Assembly (NCBI GenBank): GCA_010645155.1
Contig: CM021318.1
Location: 771,056-835,055 of the forward strand
DNA: 64,000 bases
Source: Tigriopus japonicus
Taxonomy: Eukaryota; Arthropoda; Copepoda; Harpacticoida; Harpacticidae
Reading direction: 5' to 3'
The notes beneath the pieces are model-generated. The model did no database searches and was not told the origin of the DNA. It saw only the letters and a list, made by a program, of their open reading frames with translations. The first letter of the stretch is position 1. Every line of letters starts with the position of its first letter. This document shows, in pieces, positions 20,453 to 31,800 of this stretch. The translations under genes were made by a program, and so were the position numbers.

Positions 20453-22138
20453 TTTTCGCCTTTAATTGCACTTTTCTTTACGAATTTAGCCAAAATTGAC
20501 AAATTGAAAAGAATATTTTAAGTTTTTGAGAATATCTGAACATTTGAAACAATTCAAAGAATCAGTTTTTGAACTTCTTAGCACCTTGATGAACTATTTG
20601 CACTTCAGACAAAAACCTCACAGTGTATTCTCAATTTTGGGTGTAAAAGATCATTCCATCCCCCGACTGATCATTTGTCTGAAAATTACTCTCGCTAATG
20701 TGAGCAAGATTTCAGCCTAGTCATTATTGCCTTACCCCTTTTATATATGCAAGCAACATATCTCAAACCTGGAGACGATAGCCACACATGGCGTTTTTTT
20801 ACCGTGAGAAGTCATTTTTAAATTCCAGAAACTTTTGAGACCAGTTTTGAGATTTAATTGCAATGCCGAACCCTTGTTTGAATTTTGTTCATTAGGTCAC
20901 GGGCAAAAGCTCTATTGTATAATTTGGCCGTCTCTAGCCATGAGCTTGGCAAATGTGAATACGATTAAAGTGAAAATGGTAAGTTGATAATCCAAATTCA
21001 ATATTTTAATAAAAGGTGCTTGGGTTTGAGTTCAAACCGGTGAACGTGAGGTATTATTATTCTCCCACTATGCTTCAACAACACTAAAAATGGCCTCAAC
21101 AACTGACCTAATATTCGTAACGTCACAGTTAAAGCAATTGATCTATATTGATATCAGCAAGATATGCTAGCAATTGGATGACACCTATATGCAATTCTTG
21201 ATTAATCTGCTCTTTTGACGATGAGTAGAGACCGGAAAAGAATTTCATTCAGGAACTGCACATAAAATGTTAAATATATTTCTTTTTTATTCTTTCTCTC
21301 TTTTACATTAGGGCTTTTCTTTTTTCCTTTATTTGGACTGTTCGTACCCCAATACTCTTTATACACTATGTTAAGTGTCTTGAGTGGAAATTTTCAACAA
21401 ACAATGTACAATTATTGGCAAGATGTGTGCAAAATGTGATTTTTTTTTTCATGATTATGTTAGCGAGTAGGGAATGGACGCTTCCAATTAGAATGTCTTG
21501 AGTATAACAATTTCTAAATCTTGTTGCCCATTGCTAAAATTCAGCAGATGGAATCCTTAATTGCTAGTCTTTTTGAACAAAGCCGTTAGTTCGAACTGAA
21601 TTCAATAAGTCGTTCCTACAGACTGTTGATGTTACCTTTAATTGGCCAAGTAGAAGCTGAGCTAAGGGTTTGAGGCTTGTTTTCCTTGGTATGGCGTATT
21701 AGTTTAGTTCACTTATTCATAAATAGTTTTTACAGACGAAACATGATTGCTTATTGAATGTGGTCCTTGAAGTTGAAAACCAAAAGACCTCATCGAACTG
21801 AAGACTTTGAACTGAAGAACAAAACTGTGTCAAAAAAGTTCATTTTCGTTGAGAGAAGGACCCAAAAAGGTCGACAATTAGTTTATCATGATTTGACGAA
21901 AAAAGTCAGTTGGAAGGAAGAATACATAACATAAGACGTATATACATTTAGCATGCACCATAGTGATCCTTGATGTAAGAATAACTTTTGATATAAGAAT
22001 AGTATTGCAGTTGTCCAACACCATATTTACATTCAGATTTGGCCATATATTCATTTTCATATTTTTCCGGGCTCTGTCTGAAAGTGTCTTAAATTCAGAC
22101 CCTTCGTTCAACTAATCAGTCATTCTTCACCTACAAAA
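20453..22138. other. Intergenic DNA upstream of the PAN/kelch gene
   Basis: AT-rich, with no gene recognised. A TCAGT at 22116-22120, 19 bases before the PAN/kelch ATG, resembles an arthropod initiator. No firm TATA box is seen. Confidence 0.4.
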
Positions 22139-23581
22139 ATGAGATCTTCATTAGTCTTGGGTCTTTTCTGCCTCTTTGGTACAACATCTGTTAGTGGACA
22201 AATTCAACTTGAATGCTTCATTGAAGGAGCTTGCATCAACAGCAATCTCGTAGGAGAGCAGCTCACTGTATCTGCCAGTGATTGTGCGGATACCTGTAAC
22301 CAAAACACTGACTGTGCCTGGTTCACCTACTACGAAGAGTTTCAAGTGTGTACCCTCCTAGATGGGTGCAAAGACCGTGAACCCTTAGAGAACACTATTT
22401 CTGGGATGCAAGGCTGCGAGAAGCGATGTTCCGTCCCAGGACTTTGTCGTGGAGCGTTAATATCGTTGTACATTGCCTCCAACGAGCTTGAATGTGCTGA
22501 AGATTGCTTCTTCACCCCAAATTGCACATGGTATTCATTCAATCGCGGGTCCGATCTCTGCCACCAATTTTCCACGTGTCCAACCTTGGATCTTAGTTGC
22601 CAAACTTGCTTCAGTGGTGAAAGAGAATGTGCCGAAAATAACGGGAGCGACGACAGTTTTGTTTTTATGGGGTTGGGTAATTATCAAACGTTTGACGAGA
22701 CCAATGTTGTAGAGGTGTTCAATCTGAAATCCTTAAATCGAAATTGTTCCAACCTACCGAAGACTCCATCTAACACTTCTGGTAGCGTCGGAGGTTTTCT
22801 TGATCGAGCCATTTATTGTGGCGGTTTCGAAACCAAAATAATTGGAAATAATGGCGACACTGTTAAGTGTTATGAGCTTGACAGCCCCACAGGCTCTTGG
22901 ATCAATCAATTCAACATGAGTACTGCCAGACAAGATGCAGCCTCAGTGGTCCTTCCCAATGGTACCTTATGGATCACTGGAGGCTTTTTAGGTGGCCAAG
23001 GGTACCTTCGAACCACTGAAGAGTATCATGTAGGCTATGGTCTTGTAGAGGGTCCATTGCTTCCATCAGCAATGAGTGGTCATTGTATGGTACAGGTTGC
23101 TGATGACAGAACGTTCATCATTGGAGGGGCTAAAAGTCTCGGAGACTCGAGAGAGGTCTATGCCTACTTTTTTGACCGGTGGTCGTATTCTAAAATGGCG
23201 TCAATGAATATTGGTCGAAATGAACATGCGTGCGGACTCATTACAGACCCTGATACTGGCGACGAGTATATTTTGGTGGCAGGAGGCATAACAAACGAAG
23301 GAACAATGGAAAATAATGCAACTGCATCGGAATTGTACAACATTGCCTTAGATTCGTGGGAATTGCGAGCTTCGCCAGGTCCGATTAGAGCCACAGATGC
23401 TGTGACCGTGAACGGAATCATGTATATTTTGTTTGGCACTGATGCATCAAGTGATACGGTGGAGGAGATCCAAAAGTATGACTTTGCCCGAGATGAATGG
23501 ATCACGGTTGATGCGATAGTGGGAATTCCGCGCCAGGAGTCCGTTATTTTCAGTATTCCCAGTTCATTTTGCATCAATTGA
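22139..23581 (+). CDS. Secreted PAN/apple-domain plus kelch-repeat protein
   Basis: The predicted protein has 480 residues in one uninterrupted exon. The first 20 residues are a signal peptide (MRSSLVLGLFCLFGTTSVSG). Two cysteine-rich PAN/apple-like modules follow at about 25-92 and 95-165, with typical spacing (ECFIEGAC...CADTCNQNTDCAWFTYY...CTLLDGC, and CAEDCFFTPNCTWYSF...CHQFSTC). From about 170 to the end come kelch-type beta-propeller blades with GG pairs followed by aromatic/acidic positions (LWITGGFLGG, TFIIGGAKS, ILVAGGITNEG, MYILFGTD). Several N-glycosylation sequons occur. PAN modules usually bind protein or glycan and kelch propellers bind protein, so an extracellular binding role is likely; the precise function is unknown. 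It is convergent with PDE1, and a decayed LINE fragment lies between them. Confidence 0.85.
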   Translation: MRSSLVLGLFCLFGTTSVSGQIQLECFIEGACINSNLVGEQLTVSASDCADTCNQNTDCAWFTYYEEFQVCTLLDGCKDREPLENTISGMQGCEKRCSVPGLCRGALISLYIASNELECAEDCFFTPNCTWYSFNRGSDLCHQFSTCPTLDLSCQTCFSGERECAENNGSDDSFVFMGLGNYQTFDETNVVEVFNLKSLNRNCSNLPKTPSNTSGSVGGFLDRAIYCGGFETKIIGNNGDTVKCYELDSPTGSWINQFNMSTARQDAASVVLPNGTLWITGGFLGGQGYLRTTEEYHVGYGLVEGPLLPSAMSGHCMVQVADDRTFIIGGAKSLGDSREVYAYFFDRWSYSKMASMNIGRNEHACGLITDPDTGDEYILVAGGITNEGTMENNATASELYNIALDSWELRASPGPIRATDAVTVNGIMYILFGTDASSDTVEEIQKYDFARDEWITVDAIVGIPRQESVIFSIPSSFCIN

Positions 23582-23894
23582 TGATGTTGTTTGTCGAAGT
23601 GATTTAACATGCACGAGTTCGTAAAAGACAAACACATAAGATATGATATTCAAAATAGTTATTAATGAATTTTTAACCACTTTCCGAGTTATTTTGTAGC
23701 ATTCTCAAAGGCGTAGAGAGCTGTATTGCAAGCCTCTACTTGAGCAAAAAGTTGTCTTGGAAATGCAATTTAAAGCGGTTTTTTTCCATTCCAATGAGTT
23801 TAGCTCTATGATTTGACGGCAAGCCTAGAAATTTAAGTCAAAAACAAGAAAGCCATCAGCTTATGAAGAAATATTGGCTTTTGCACTAAACTTC

Positions 23895-24215
23895 CGTAGA
23901 GGAGCCATGAAGAAAATAAAAAGGTCCGGACCTAAAATGGAACCTTGAGGAACAATTGACTCGACATCATATATGCCACTAAATCATGCTTCAACCTTAA
24001 TCATTTGCTTCCGTTGATAGATGAAGCTTTCAATCCAGTTCTTGACCTTATCGTGGATTCCAAACAATTTAGAGTTGATTGAGCAAAGTCAAAATCCATG
24101 ATCTACCTTGTCGAAGTCCTTGGCAAATTCAAGATAGACTACATCAACGGACTCGTGACTTTCAACCCTTTCAATCAATTGCTTTATATGACCAACCAAA
24201 TGGATGATTGTGCTA
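23895..24215 (-). pseudogene. Non-LTR retrotransposon (jockey-like) reverse transcriptase fragment
   Basis: Read leftward, the sequence encodes DVVYLEFAKDFDKVDHG, the reverse-transcriptase block A of jockey/RTE-type LINEs, then about 50 residues later ESIVPQGSILGPDLF, the following block. The order and spacing fit. Two in-frame TGA stops and the absence of the rest of the protein show it is dead and truncated. It lies between the PAN/kelch gene and the 3' end of PDE1. Confidence 0.85.
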
Positions 24216-25397
24216 AAGTAGTGTTAATGATTGTCCACAAATGATCAATCATACGTAGTCTATGCGCTTAAAATAGAGTTGAAACTGAAACCTTTCTTTA
24301 ACGGATACAGGGCAATCATGATAACTTTGGATAAGGAGCTGAAGCCTCTCGACAAAATCTTTTCATATCAAAGACAAGGTCCAAAAACGTGCCTGCAACT
24401 TATTAACTCGTTTTACAGTATGAAAGAAGAGCGATGCTTTTTGATTGATAGTGCATTGTTTAGGTTCTATTGAGGCTTATACATTTTTAAAGGAATTTGC
24501 GCAACCGGTTTCCGATATACTTTACTCTTCTCAAGGGTACTTTAGTGGTGTCCATAATTGTCCTTTTTGCGGGGATTAGAATGAGGATGGTGTGCAATTT
24601 TCAAGATTCTGGGAAGTAGTTCAACCGAAGGCTACAAAACTCGCCACTAGATGGAGGGAAAAAAGTCTCTTAATTTCAGAGCTAGCCTCAAACCAAATTT
24701 TTCTATATTTTGTTATTGGTTATTTAACTTGCGAATAAGATGAATGACTTCACTCAAAATGGCAGCGGACTTACCGGTGTGTTTTTCTTGGATATCTTGG
24801 CTTAAAGTGATTTCTTTTCATTTCAAATTTCAACCCTTCAACACACCTTTCAGGGATGTTATTCGAAAGCACTATTAGATTTGCTCAATAGAAGAATTTT
24901 TCCCAAGTCCAAATCAAAAATCTGTTCTTCTGTTCTTTTTATGCAAAAAAATTGCCTCGGCCTTTGGAAATTTCAAAACTCAAACCCAACTGAAACATCA
25001 AATAAATTCAACGACCATCTCTAACATGGGTTATTATTTTCATTAGGCTCTTCATAAATATATCATTATTCATAGAATTCTTACGGTTTGTGTATGGTAA
25101 TAGGTGCTTTTGAGAGGGGTATGTTTTTGTTGCATGTAGTTGTAGAGTGAGCAGATTCATCATGATTTAGCTAATGATAATTATTATTTGCAGGACTTGG
25201 AACCTGCATTTGTGTGCGTGTATTTGTATGTCTCGTGCTTCAAGGTGTTCGTTCTTGTCGTTCGTGGAGTCCTCGATAAAGAGAGAGAGATGACCAGAGA
25301 AGTGAAGTGATGCCATATCTTAAGAGGATACATCAGGGTGGCGGTGCGTTTCTAAATGCAAATGGGGATTCATGGGGGCAAAACAGAACGTGGTCTT
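24216..25397. other. Intergenic region and probable PDE1 3' UTR
   Basis: No gene recognised. The part next to 25398 should contain the PDE1 3' UTR on the minus strand. I found no canonical AATAAA for that strand within the nearest 500 bases, so the end of the transcript is undefined. Confidence 0.4.
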
Positions 25398-25879
25398 CTA
25401 TTTCCTGAGGTGGTGGTCCACGGAAATGGGAACATTTCTCAATGGAGGTGGGGTACAATGGAGTTCCGCCGAATCCGGACGAGGAGGTGTGGATTTGAGA
25501 CTGCATTCTCGGTCATCAAAGTCCCAATTAGCGGGTGTACCAGTGCGTGAGATCACATGACTTGGGATGTCATCGATGACGTCTCGAAGGTTTGTGTCGC
25601 GAATAGGGGGCGAGCTGTCCAACAAGATCTTGTTGTTATTGATAGGGATCGGACCCCGACGTTGATAGGGCTCCAGGTTGTCGGTATCGTCATCTTCGCC
25701 ATCTATTTCCTGAATGTGGAGCTCATCTTGCGCCTCTGTCTCCTCCACGTGGTCACTCATGCGAGACTGAGGGTTATTGGAAGAGACAGCGGAACATGGG
25801 CGCGATTTCCCCGTGATTGACGTCACAGATTGCGGCCGAAGATCTCTCAGTGCTCCCGAAGGCTCGATTCCTTGCTCAC
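25398..25879 (-). CDS. PDE1: PDE1 last coding exon
   Basis: 482 bases after acceptor TTTCCAACCAG, ending with the stop at 25398. It encodes a 159-residue C-terminal tail without a recognisable fold, acidic in the middle (HIQEIDGEDDDTDNLEPYQR) and Ser/Pro-rich. The tail is longer than in typical vertebrate PDE1. Confidence 0.85.
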
Positions 25880-28800
25880 CTGGTTGGAAATGATTGAAAA
25901 TAGATCAGTGCATGTATTTCCATGGACACTTCTGAAATCTTACCTGCATCATGTTTGGCTTGCCATTTTTCTCTGTTAACAGCGAGGATGTCCACCCAGG
26001 GGCGCTTAAGTAAAGGAGCCTTTTCGACTTGTTGATCAGCGGTGTCATCCCGATTGCTCGGTTTCTTATTTGATTGCTCCATCCCGCGCAAAATGGTTTC
26101 CAATACGTCCCCGAGGACGTTCAAAGTAGGACTGACAATGAAATCGATGAAACCTGAAACACACAGTGATCAGTACTGACCGTATTATTTTTATAATACA
26201 TCTACAGCCTTTAAAATTACCAATTTGTGATTGCGGGACCATTGTGTTGTGTCGGTCACACAAAGGGGAATACTCTAAACCGAGTTCAGCTTCCCGGTCA
26301 CCCTGATCAAAGAATTCTTCGATACATCTGGCAGTCCATTGCCAATGGACGTCCCAACGCTTCGCCGGATGCGATACATCACACGAGTGGAGCAAGAGAC
26401 ACAGGACCTTGGTCTTATCGAAACTGTAATTATGAAGGTTAACTAATGTAAGAAGCAGATCAATCAAAAGAGACCAAGGAGTTCTTAAAGCGTGAGTCAG
26501 CCTGAAAAACTCAAGAGAGAAGCGGTTATCCCATGAAGCCACGTTGTGAGGGAGTGAGACGAGAGGAATGAGGAGGTTAGTAAACAGTATGTACCACAAC
26601 CACCGAATTCTAGAGTTAGAAGTACATCGATATCGACCGGCGATTCCCGAAGTATTGGTGCTAAAAATCTCGATTCATCTCTGGGGAGGTGGACACCGGG
26701 AATTGGGTGCCGGAATGCAAGGAGTGGATCGGGAAAAGTGCTTTGGATCCCCAATTGGACACGAACAACTCCCTGGGGATGAATGTTCTGGGATAACAGG
26801 AGACTTAACCTCAGAAAGGAAAAGTGGAAAAGCCACTCTGATTGGAATGCAAAGTCAAGTCAGTTTACATTACGTTAGGGACCTTTTGTCGATCACGAGT
26901 TTGCAAGCCCAAGCAGAATTGCGAGACGAGAGATCAACGTAGAAACACTACATACGAAGGGAGAGTGAGTGCTCGATATCGAATTCGGATACTTCAAGCA
27001 GGGGATATAAAGTTAAAGATCCTCAATTGCACGTCTAATGAAGACCAAGGTAGGGATCTAAGACTTGTTGTATCAATCAGTAGTTGTTTGAGCATAATCA
27101 AGGTCTACTAAACTACCTTTAAATCCGCACCAAAATTCAAAGGCCATGGATACATTTAAGAAAACGTTTTCTTGTTCCCCTCGTACGTTTCCCTTTGACC
27201 GACTTGTCTTTACATGATTATCAACTAGTGGATGGAAATCCCGTATCTTAGCTCATATTTGGAACGTGGTTCATTATGATGGACGATGGAAACGTCCAAT
27301 ATATACATGTCATTCGGCTTACAAGTGTGTACATATGCGTACAAGACATTGAACATGCCAAGGAAATATTGATTATTATCCGAGAAACCCTATTCAAGTC
27401 GATTACATCTCGAATGGGTTGAACGTTCTTCCATTTTTGGACACTTGAGAAATAAGAAGTCAAAATAAGAGTGCCAAAAACGTGACAAAACGTAGATCGT
27501 ACACGTGAGTAGGATCTTGAACATCAATGGATATTTACTATGTAATTTATGACTTATGAGCCATGGTTTTAAACAATATCTTAGACAACACCAGGGAAAT
27601 ACTGTGCCAGTCTACTGATGATGTTACTGTTTGTTTAAATATGTAGATGACTTCTGTGAGCTAAGAAGAGGGGAGGTAGGGGAGTCACTCACTAAACCAT
27701 GGCACCATTATTGTTAGACCATCCCACACCACGAAAAAGGGAAAACAAAAGTAAAAACCTTCACCGAAGGATTTTCGGCTGATGAAGATGAATGAACACC
27801 TTCTTGGCGGCCAAGAGCTGGCCATCCGGAATTACCTGACTGTTCGATCCCGTAATGGACCCGGCACAGCAATGAGCCGACCGTGCTTCAATTTTCTCCA
27901 CTGTTTAAAGGCCGTGCTACAAGGACAAGAGAAACCCAAAAAACTTGGTACAGTTCTTTCTTTCCTTCCCAACGCGTCAGACGGGACATTAAGTAAGGAG
28001 GGAGCGAGAGAGAGAGAGAGAGAGGGCAAAAGAGAGGGCTTTGAATGTACAATATAGTATGTGTTCCCCCAAGGTTGGGCCGTGGAATTGTTGTTCCCAT
28101 GAGCCCCAAGAAACGAGGTTCAATATTCATTTAACCGGAGGGAAGGTGCATACAACCTGATGGTGGAGTTAGTAGCTGGTTTGTCTGCTATATGAAAAAT
28201 TTCAGATTTATAGCCTCTGCAATGCAACTCATTTCTTCAAATTTGACTTTTAGAGGTCTTCCCGGAGAAACCAGGATTGCTGGGTGATGACTTATGTTTC
28301 GAGCCAAGATGAGATCCATGGGCTTAGCAAACTAACTTTGGCAACCCTAGCAGGAGTCATTTTTCAAATCAAGCAGGTGTTGGGTGTACGGGGTGGTAAG
28401 CTCCTTTTTTTGCTTGTTTCCCCGCCGAAAGAACATTTTTCCTCATTTTCAATTATGGCTCTTTTCCCAACCTTGGAACGTTTGAAGATCCTAGGGAGGC
28501 TGTTTTTCGTTAGACAGAGACATACACACATATAACCAAAGAAAGAGAGGCTCCTCTGTCGACCACGTTTGCTTTTGACAGCGTAAAATGTCGATGCTTG
28601 GTGTGAGTACCGTATGTGCGAGAATCTACCCTGTACGTATCCTGCCATAAATGGAACACTCTTGAGTGGTAGCTGGTAATACATGTGAAGGTGATGGGAC
28701 CCAGTTCATTTCTGTGGCGTGACGTTGTTGGTAGGGAAGGGGATTACTCGTCTTGGATAATCCTCGTTGGTATGCAACGTGGAATGGTAGGCTTACCTGG

Positions 28801-31800
28801 GTTCGCCGGTGTGGGCCTGGAGAATGGTTTTCATTGTTTTAAGTTGAGAGAAATGTTGAGTCATGTCGGTGTGAAGAACCATCTCGATGATGAGATTGCG
28901 GAACTCGCGGAAGTCTGCCTTTTGCATGTTCGTAAAGATGTTACAGTTGTTCTCTTGGATCAGTCTGAATGTTGCAAAAAATAAAGAAGGATTACAATGT
29001 GGTAGACCAGAAGGCAAGCACATAAATCTAAGGTGCCGAAGTATTGTTCGGAAGAACTCCGCACTTCCGGACACAATTCCTGGCGGAAACGAGGAAAATC
29101 ATGTGGCCAATCACCCATGGCTTCCGTTGACCAGACGAAAACCTTGTGTCAACACCAAGAATGTAAATGGTTTGCCATGTGTTCCATTCAAGTTCCAACT
29201 GTTTGACAGAGTGTCGGAGTAGTTTAAAAAAATTGGCAAAGTTTTCATTGCTTTCAACTTTTCGGCGTTACAAGGACAAGCCGAAATTCAAAAAGTTAAG
29301 GCCAAGATGTCAAGAGAAAGCTCTGGCAAAGAAAACAACACCTTTGGGATTATTGTAGCAATGTCTGGGCACTGATCTTCCCTTTCATTCAAGCCACGTC
29401 AATGATGTGATGTCTACTCGAGATTGCGAGGCTGATCAAATCAGGAACCAATCAAGGAGAAAATTGACGACTACAGCATGAACTCTAGCAGCTCTTGAGG
29501 TCATCCAGATCATTGAGTTTGTACCTGTGAAGTGGGCACTGCTAAAGCTTACTCGTAAATGGAAACCGCAAACCACCCTCAGTATCCCCCCATGGGCAAT
29601 ATTGCACATTTAACTTACCTAAAAAATGCCGACACGTGATGGTTTTCAAGGACCGCCCTGTCGTTGTAAAGCAAAGCCAACTTTGAGCCCGCGTTGATAT
29701 GGAAGTTGTTGGTTGTTCCGCTGTGGTCGAAGTCGTGGATGATGGCTGCCATCAAGCTGGTGAATACTTCTAGATCCGACATCCAATTCTAGAGGATAAG
29801 TCATGGGTAAAGAAAGTCAAAGTTGAAAGCGAGCAAGTTTGGCCTTTGCCAGAGGGAACAAATCCTTTGCATTTTCAATTCGGTCTAGTGGGACAACGCA
29901 TATGGGTTTTTTCTAGACGTGTTGGAGTCATAAAAGATCAAAGGAAAGATGCAAGATGAAAACTGCAAGATGAGCCTTCTTCCCGCATACACATACACCT
30001 AGAGGGCAGGGTTGCCAGGTTCTAGGGAAGCCTCTCGGCCACCTTTGCTTTGAAATTCGGCCACTTTCTGCCACTTTTTTGAAACCTTCGGCCACTTACG
30101 GCCACAAAATGACATACAATTTCTTACTGATAATGGCGTTTTCGCCTAAAACTAAAATCGATCCGTTTTTTGTTTTTTTTGAAAAAATGCAAGGATTCAG
30201 TTTAACACCAAAAATTGGGGAAAAAAGTCTGAAAAATACTTGTTTGACAATAAAGCAAATTTCAATTCCCTCAATTAGCATTTGGCCCAGCCTCCTAAAT
30301 AACATTCCTAAATCCAACATTTCCAAGTTAAAAGATACTTTTCTTTAAAATTGTTATCCAATTGATTTAGAAATTTGTAAACACAATGAGGTATGTTTTA
30401 GATCTAGAAAAATAAGACGAATGATTTTTTAAATGCTAAGCTGTGTGAGCTTGACTGGTCCATTTCTGATTAGTTTAACAGTGATTGACGATTTGAGTAA
30501 CCAAATGAAACAAAAGTTTCATCAGAAAGAGGGTTTAATTTCAAATGGAAGTCACATCAAACAAAAATGTCTACCAAAGGTGTTTCTAATTCCAAAATTG
30601 ACCATTACATCAAAGTTTGCAAGTGCACAATTTTGGACACAAACTAAATGTTATAAGCCTATGTATACCTAGATGTCTATGCTCTGGTAGGCAGAAAATG
30701 GCACGTTCAAATGTAGTAAGATTTCAGACCAAAGCAGGATTCATTTTACAAAAAATATAAACATTTTGTTTATCTTTTTGTTATTTTCGGCCACTTTCGG
30801 CCATTTTTGGATATGGCCGAGGAAACATTTTTTCTCGGCCACCAGATCTCAAATTCGGCCCCTTTCGGCCACTTTTAGAAGTGGCCGAGAGAATTTTTTT
30901 TTTTCAGCCACCGGGTTTCAAATTCGGCCACTTTTGCCAAAAGTGGCCGAGGATTCGGCCACCTGGCAACCTTGCTACAGGGTAATCCATAAAACAACGT
31001 CCCCTAGATTTTAGAACTAATTTATAACAAAACAAGAAGAAAAATTGACCTTTTGGTAAAAATAGCAGGAAATTACAAGTGTTCGCCAAAATTTTTGTTT
31101 CATTCGTGCAGGGATATCTCCCTGCTTCGTGTCAGCAATTCAGTTACTATTAGGCATTACAATGTAAGGTCAAAGCTAAGATGATTTTTCAGGATAGTGC
31201 GTGCGTACCTTGTGTGGGGGGGAGTCGTTCTTCAAAACAAATTCATAGTTTTATAGCAAGTCAGTCAATTTCGTTAAGACTTGCTACGAGTACATCTAAA
31301 AATGTTTCCTTTCATTGACATTTCTTCAATATTTGTATGTCAATATTGCGATTCGAGTAATACTTTGTTTGGTATGGACACAAAATACGGATGACCCTGT
31401 ACATCTTCGTAGTTGAAGATCTGGCCCTAATCCTGCCGTTTCCTGCAAATCCTGTTCATTTGATGTATCAGTTCCTTGAACGAAATTGTTGGACCTTAGA
31501 CATAGATTTTGTCAAAATGTCATGACATCAAGCTTCGAACTTCTTTGAACGAGTCCAATGTATACCCTTATAACGGTCAATATTTACTTTGTTCTCAATC
31601 TTATTGCAGAGAGAGATGACACATGTTTATTCTGCACGGATGATATGAGACTCAGTTTTACAAATCACATGCGAGAAGAATCTAGTACTTGTGTCTATCT
31701 TGCTGGAGAGTATTTACTGTGAACGGTACGTACACCAATGGAACTTACCGCAATGCCCGTTTCCGATATAAAGTAATGAATGGTTTGCAGCACGTCACAA

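Noticed and set aside
20380..21240. Two GATGAGTAG(G/A)GAC(G/C)GG segments resembling hAT ends
   Set aside because: They are in direct, not inverted, orientation and lack matching partners.
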